35,632 nucleotides of DNA from an uncultured Selenomonadaceae bacterium (GTDB lineage: Bacteria; Bacillota; Negativicutes; Selenomonadales; Selenomonadaceae), in the NCBI GenBank assembly GCA_905234705.1, contig CAJOIB010000025.1, positions 1 to 35,632 on the forward strand, written 5' to 3'. The translations under genes and the position numbers were made by a program. The notes under the pieces were generated by a model that saw nothing but the letters and a program-made list of their open reading frames with translations, had not been told where the DNA came from and made no database searches. Below are positions 31,803-35,632 of the stretch, piece after piece (position 1 is the first letter of the stretch; each line of letters begins with the position of its first letter).

Positions 31803-32801
31803 TTATTTGAGTTGAGCCGCAACTTCCGCCGCGAAATCAGATTGTTTTTTCTCGATACCTTCGCCGAGCTGATAACGTGTAAACGCCAAAACTTTAACAT
31901 TGCCGAGAATATCTTGTACAGTTTTTTCGTTGTCTTTGACGAAAATCTGTTCCACGAGGCAAACTTCCTTGTAGAATTTCTTGATACGACCTTCAACCAT
32001 TTTGTCAACGATATTAGCCGGTTTGCCTTCTTCAAGAGCCTGTTTGCGGAGAATTTCTTTTTCGTGTTCGAGTTCAGCCGCGTCAACGCTGTCGCGATCA
32101 ATCGCTGAAGGATTCGACGCCGCAATCTGCATAGCAACATCTTTGCCGAGTTCGTCAGAGCCGCCGCTAAGAGCCACTAAAACGCCAATTTTGCCGCCAG
32201 CGTGAATGTAGCTGGTAATTTTACCGTCAGTCGCATAACGTACGAAACGACGCACGGAAATTTTTTCGCCAATCGTAGCCGTAGCTTCAGTTACAATATC
32301 ATTAACGGTTTTTTTGCCTTCGATAACGCTTGCATTCAGCGCGTCAACATCAGTCGGATTTGTTTTAGCAATGTGCTCGGTGATTTTCTTTACCAACGCG
32401 CGGAAATTCTCATTGTTAGCCGTGAAGTCGGTTTCGCAGTTAATCTCAACAACAGCGCCAATTTTACCGTCAGCAGAAACATAAGCCGCACAAGCACCTT
32501 CAGCTGCAATGCGTCCGGATTTTTTAGCCGCCTTAGCAATTCCTTTTTCGCGCAGATAATCAATCGCCTTTTGCATATCGCCGCCGGTTTCACTCAAAGC
32601 TTTTTTGCAGTCCATCATGCCCGCGCCGGTTTTTTCGCGCAGGTCTCTAACCATACCTGCAGTTATCGCAGCCGCCGGTTTTTCTGCAGGTTTTTCAGCA
32701 ACTTTCTCAACCGGCTTTTCTACAGGTTTAGCAGTTTCTTTTTTAGTTTCAGTGGTTTGTGCCGCAACTTTTTTAGCCGCGTCCTTAGTTTTTTTAGCCA
32801 T
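31803..32801 (-). CDS. tsf: Elongation factor Ts with a Lys/Pro/Glu/Ala-rich N-terminal extension
   Basis: EF-Ts is the guanine-nucleotide exchange factor of EF-Tu. The 332-residue protein has the family core from about residue 46: [20 protein letters not shown] then [20 protein letters not shown] (UBA-like domain), [14 protein letters not shown] with the TDFV-like TDFTA contact, and [11 protein letters not shown]. The first 45 residues are an added low-complexity tail ([20 protein letters not shown]) with repeated EKP units, absent from most EF-Ts proteins. The ATG at 32801 has GGAGG 10 bases upstream, so the extension is really translated. It follows rpsB by 18 bases. Confidence 0.96.
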   Translation of the reverse strand: MAKKTKDAAKKVAAQTTETKKETAKPVEKPVEKVAEKPAEKPAAAITAGMVRDLREKTGAGMMDCKKALSETGGDMQKAIDYLREKGIAKAAKKSGRIAAEGACAAYVSADGKIGAVVEINCETDFTANNENFRALVKKITEHIAKTNPTDVDALNASVIEGKKTVNDIVTEATATIGEKISVRRFVRYATDGKITSYIHAGGKIGVLVALSGGSDELGKDVAMQIAASNPSAIDRDSVDAAELEHEKEILRKQALEEGKPANIVDKMVEGRIKKFYKEVCLVEQIFVKDNEKTVQDILGNVKVLAFTRYQLGEGIEKKQSDFAAEVAAQLK

Positions 32802-32819
32802 TTATTTTAAGCCTCCAAA

Positions 32820-33599
32820 TTATTCCTGTTCCTCAGCGTCTTTATCGGCGTAGTCTTCTTGAGTAACTTCTTCTTCAGTTTCAACGCTCGACGAAGAATA
32901 ATCAACCGAACCGCTCTCGCCTTGGTTGCCTTCGATAATCGCGTCAGCAACTTTCGCCGTCAAAAGTTTCACCGCACGAATCGCATCGTCATTGCCAGGA
33001 ATTACATAATCAATTTCGTCGGGGTCGCAGTTTGTATCGACAATACCGACAATCGGAATATTGAGCTTGCGAGCTTCAGCAACGGCGATTCTTTCTTTGC
33101 GCGGGTCAACTACGAAAAGCGCGCCTGGAAGTTTATTCATTTCCTTGATACCGCCGAGATATTTTTCAAGGCGGCTCATTTCGTGCTTAAGCTGCATAAC
33201 TTCTTTTTTGGTAAGCACGTCGAAAGTTCCGTCTTCCTGCATTGCCTCAAGTTCCTTTAAGCGACGAATACGGCGTTGAATCGTCTGGAAATTGGTAAGC
33301 ATACCGCCCAGCCAGCGCTCATTGACGAAAAATTGTCCTGCGCGAATAGCTTCTTCCTTAACGGCTTCCTGCGCCTGCTTCTTCGTGCCGACGAACAAAA
33401 CAGTTTTGCCCTCTTCAGCGATACTGCGGACGAACATATAAGCCTCGTCAACTTTTTTTACAGTTTTCTGAAGGTCGATAATGTAAATTCCATTGCGCTC
33501 GGTGAAAATGTATTTCGCCATTTTCGGATTCCAGCGGCGGGTTTGATGCCCGAAATGTACGCCGGCTTCCAAGAGCTGTTTCATTGAGATAACTGCCAT
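32820..33599 (-). CDS. rpsB: 30S ribosomal protein S2
   Basis: S2 sits on the back of the 30S subunit and is needed for S1 binding and translation initiation. The 259-residue product starts [20 protein letters not shown] and includes [60 protein letters not shown] and [13 protein letters not shown], all S2 hallmarks. The C-terminal 30 residues are acidic and Ser/Glu-rich ([20 protein letters not shown]). The ATG at 33599 has AGGAGG upstream. It forms the conserved rpsB-tsf operon. Confidence 0.98.
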   Translation of the reverse strand: MAVISMKQLLEAGVHFGHQTRRWNPKMAKYIFTERNGIYIIDLQKTVKKVDEAYMFVRSIAEEGKTVLFVGTKKQAQEAVKEEAIRAGQFFVNERWLGGMLTNFQTIQRRIRRLKELEAMQEDGTFDVLTKKEVMQLKHEMSRLEKYLGGIKEMNKLPGALFVVDPRKERIAVAEARKLNIPIVGIVDTNCDPDEIDYVIPGNDDAIRAVKLLTAKVADAIIEGNQGESGSVDYSSSSVETEEEVTQEDYADKDAEEQE

Positions 33600-33693
33600 T
33601 TGAAAAATCCTCCTGTTACAATTTCGCGGGGAATTTACGCGCCGTCAAACCCAAAGGCACAGGTCGACGCTCCGCCCCGTGTTTTTTTCAACG
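33600..33693 (-). promoter_or_regulatory. Structured leader of rpsB mRNA
   Basis: The transcript should begin near 33693. CCGTT near its 5' end can pair with ACGG about 50 bases later, and an inner CACGGG pairs with CCTGTG (one G-U). The AGGAGG ribosome site lies beyond the fold. rpsB leaders in several bacteria bind S2 for feedback control; that this one does so is inference. Confidence 0.35.
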
Positions 33694-33699
33694 GCGTAA

Positions 33700-33729
33700 A
33701 TTATACCACAAAACTTTTTGTATTTGCAA
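33700..33729 (-). promoter_or_regulatory. Promoter for rpsB-tsf
   Basis: Minus-strand TTGCAA (33724-33729), 18-base spacer, TATAAT (33700-33705), about 100 bases before the rpsB start. It is divergent from the promoter of the helicase remnant. Confidence 0.65.
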
Positions 33730-33741
33730 GGGTTAATTAAG

Positions 33742-33770
33742 TTGACCGATATTTTCATTGGTGGTATTAT
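33742..33770 (+). promoter_or_regulatory. Promoter of the helicase remnant
   Basis: TTGACC (33742-33747), 17-base spacer, TATTAT (33765-33770). A leader of about 65 bases with AGAGGAGAG before the broken start follows. The promoter appears intact although the gene is not. Confidence 0.55.
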
Positions 33771-33828
33771 TTTTAAAATGATATTCAATGTAAATAGCCA
33801 ATGCAAAAAAATTGGTACGTACCTTTGA

Positions 33829-35566
33829 GAGGAGAGTGCCATTCTGAATAATTTTTTAACAAATAAAATCCGCGACAAAATTAAAAATCTGCCCGCTAAT
33901 TCCATTTTTGTTTTGAAGGGCATCCCAATTAGCGCCGTCGAAAAAATAAATCCTGCAGATCTGGATTTGCTTATTAAAAGTCCCTATAAATATTTCGGGC
34001 GGCTAATCGAGGGCAGACGTAAATTCATAACCTACGAAGAATTTTTGTGGCTAAACAGGGGCATTCGCGGCGAATTTTCAGCGATTTACATTCTCAATAA
34101 TAATTTGTATTCGGAGCAATTTCCGCTTGAGCCGAATTTTAGTCCCGCGACGAAAAATAAACTCCTGGAATATTTTAGCGAAAATGTCAGCGATACCGGC
34201 GAAATTCCAGCTGAAGTCGATATTAACGATTTTGCTATTATTTTTAACGGCGTCAAGGCTTACAAGGATATTTTGATTTGCGCTTACAATGAAAATGAAA
34301 TTCCAAATGACTCCAAAATTGAAACGCTGAATTTATTTGACGCGCCGACGAATCTTGATTTGCCAGAAATTGACGCTGAAAATTTTATCGAAATACAAGA
34401 CGAATCCGATTTTATTTGGGTGGTACAAAAAATTATCGCGCAGTCGCCAAAAAATATTTTCTTGAGGATTAGCAATTACCTCGGCGATAAAGATAATCTG
34501 AAGCGACGAATTAAAATGTTGCAGGAATTTTTTTCTCCGCAGACAAAAATTTATTGCGCGCGTCCGGCGAAATTTGAGCAAACCTTTGAACATAGGGCGG
34601 AATATAACGAACTTTTGAAACGCCATTGGAACGTAAATAATTTTAGAGATTTCACGGTTTACGATTTACAAGCTTTGAGCCGCGGCGTCAAGTCAACTAA
34701 AAAAGTTTCTCAAGAACAAATTATCGCAAATATCGTTAAGCAAGTTGAAAGTTGCGAAATTGGCGATAACAGCAAGACATTTTCGTCACCGCTCCGACTG
34801 GCGCTGGTAAATCGCTCATTTTCCAATTGCCCGCAATATATCTTGCCGAAAAGTACGGGCTAATGACTATTGTTATTTCGCCGCTTATCGGGCTTATGAA
34901 TGACCAAGTGAAAAATCTTGAAATTCGCAATTACCCGCACGTCAAAACAATTAATTCGGATATTTCGCCGATTTTGAAGGAAGAAATTATTTCCGAAGTG
35001 GCGAAAGGCGATTGCCATATTCTGTACATTTCGCCGGAAACTCTTTTGAGCCGGAGCGACCTTGAGCAATTGATGCAGATTATAATATTTTTCGCGTGAA
35101 TTTGAAAATGATTTGGGAAAAAAATTTTCGCGATATGTCTTTTCCGCAATTCAAATATCTGCTTTACACCAACAGCCGCAATTTAAATTTTGAATATGTT
35201 ATGTATCCCGTCGCGTGCATTTCCGTGGAAGAAATTCCAAATCCGCCATCCGATAAAAATGTGTGGCAAGCTTTTCGCACAATAATTAATCGCAACGTCC
35301 GGAGCAGGAAATATACTACGCGCGAGGGAATCACAAATCTTTTGCGCGCGGAATGCGGCATTTCAGAATACCGAGCCAGGGAAATTTGCGATATTTTAGT
35401 GGCGTCAATGAGCTTGTACAACGATGAAAAAATTCGCGGGAATACGCCTTCGATTTTTGCCAACAAAAGAGGCGAATATTTTTCCTTCAACGCCGCAGTG
35501 AATATTTATTTCAATTGGGTGCAGGATACTTACAGCCGAATGCTTGAAGCAAAATCCGAAAATTAA
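33829..35566 (+). pseudogene. Decayed RecQ-like helicase gene (lost start, frameshift, internal deletion)
   Basis: Three pieces of one gene are visible. Piece 1 (33829-34780) reads LNNFLTNKIRDKIKNLPANS and on to VESCEIGDNSK. The codon after the AGGAGAG site is ATT or CTG, with no ATG or GTG in frame nearby. Piece 2, in another frame from about 34780, reads DIFVTAPTGAGKSLIFQLPA (Walker A), then VISPLIGLMNDQV (motif Ia) and HILYISPETLLSRSDLEQLM (35066). The shift fits loss of one A in AGCAAGAC. Piece 3, in a third frame (about 35075-35566), reads ADYNIFRVNLKMIWEKNF and on to the end. The DEAH box and motifs III-VI are missing between pieces 2 and 3. Walker A plus FQLPA and LMxDQV fit RecQ-type helicases. 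The reading as a pseudogene is strong; the exact family is not certain. Confidence 0.8.
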
Positions 35567-35584
35567 ATTTTAAAAATAAAAAAA

Positions 35585-35620
35585 TGCCGGTACGTTAAAT
35601 GTATCGGCACTAATTTTTTT
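35585..35620 (+). terminator. Terminator after the helicase remnant
   Basis: TGCCGGTAC (35585-35593) pairs with GTATCGGCA (35601-35609) over 9 bases (one G-U), loop GTTAAAT, followed by CTAATTTTTTTG. An A run precedes the stem, so it could work in both directions. Confidence 0.8.
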
Positions 35621-35632
35621 GTGCGAATTTGA

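Noticed and set aside
31685-32140. A 151-residue minus-strand frame over the tsf end and repeat D
   Set aside because: It is an out-of-frame Lys/Arg-rich shadow of tsf that runs into the repeat.
33913-34863. A 316-residue frame read as an intact gene
   Set aside because: It starts at a TTG without ribosome site 69 bases inside a longer frame and ends in nonsense where the helicase Walker A frame takes over; it is piece 1 of a pseudogene.
35096-35566. A 156-residue frame read as an independent gene
   Set aside because: The frame extends upstream of its GTG as ADYNIFRVNLK with no ribosome site, which suggests it is the tail of the broken helicase.

Overview
The window reads as a chromosomal segment of an anaerobic, flagellated, diderm Firmicute, most likely a Negativicutes/Selenomonadales bacterium. 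The basis is a mixture of features. There is an outer-membrane gene set (lpxD and three OmpH/Skp-like proteins). The chemotaxis and sigma-D cluster has the Firmicutes order (cheB-A-W-C-D, small membrane gene, fliA, fapA, small gene, SwrB-like gene). There is also a class III ribonucleotide reductase activase, RqcH, and PaaK next to an ACT-domain gene. Nine of about 36 genes appear to start with TTG or GTG. No tRNA, rRNA or CRISPR array was seen. The taxonomic call is inference.

Layout. At 1-2152 (-) lies sucCD (succinyl-CoA ligase, sucD cut by the window edge). A divergent GT2-GT4 glycosyltransferase follows at 2266-4539 (+). The outer-membrane block at 4574-8217 (-) runs, in transcription order, ompH, a long OmpH-like coiled-coil protein, an OmpH-like lipoprotein and lpxD. 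It ends in a decayed gene remnant and a terminator. nrdG plus a small membrane protein and then rqcH occupy 8290-10855 (-). The chemotaxis/motility operon covers 10912-19798 (-) and ends at a terminator. A translation block follows at 19900-23307 (-): prfA-prmC-tsaC-HAD phosphatase. Metabolic genes on + follow: paaK, ACT protein and threonine aldolase (23475-26476). A redox/detoxification cluster spans 26463-28111: MBL hydrolase, HxlR regulator and FrnE/DsbA-like oxidoreductase. Then come an amidohydrolase (-), and a secreted protein, an SSS symporter and a small hypothetical (+, to 31674). rpsB-tsf lie at 31803-33599 (-). The window closes with a wrecked RecQ-like helicase gene (33829-35566, +) and its terminator.

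The most interesting non-coding signal is an intergenic element present four times (about 9055-9197, 20561-20744, 25305-25424, 31691-31802). All copies fold into three consecutive hairpins. The stems differ in sequence between copies but stay complementary, so they carry compensatory changes. One copy ends in a U-tract and serves as the tsf terminator. A second, unrelated repeat type, built of degenerate AGGNNTA-like units, sits between cheB and cheA and between paaK and the ACT gene. A hairpin at 6453-6520 resembles the right end of an IS605/TnpB-type element and may be a transposition scar.
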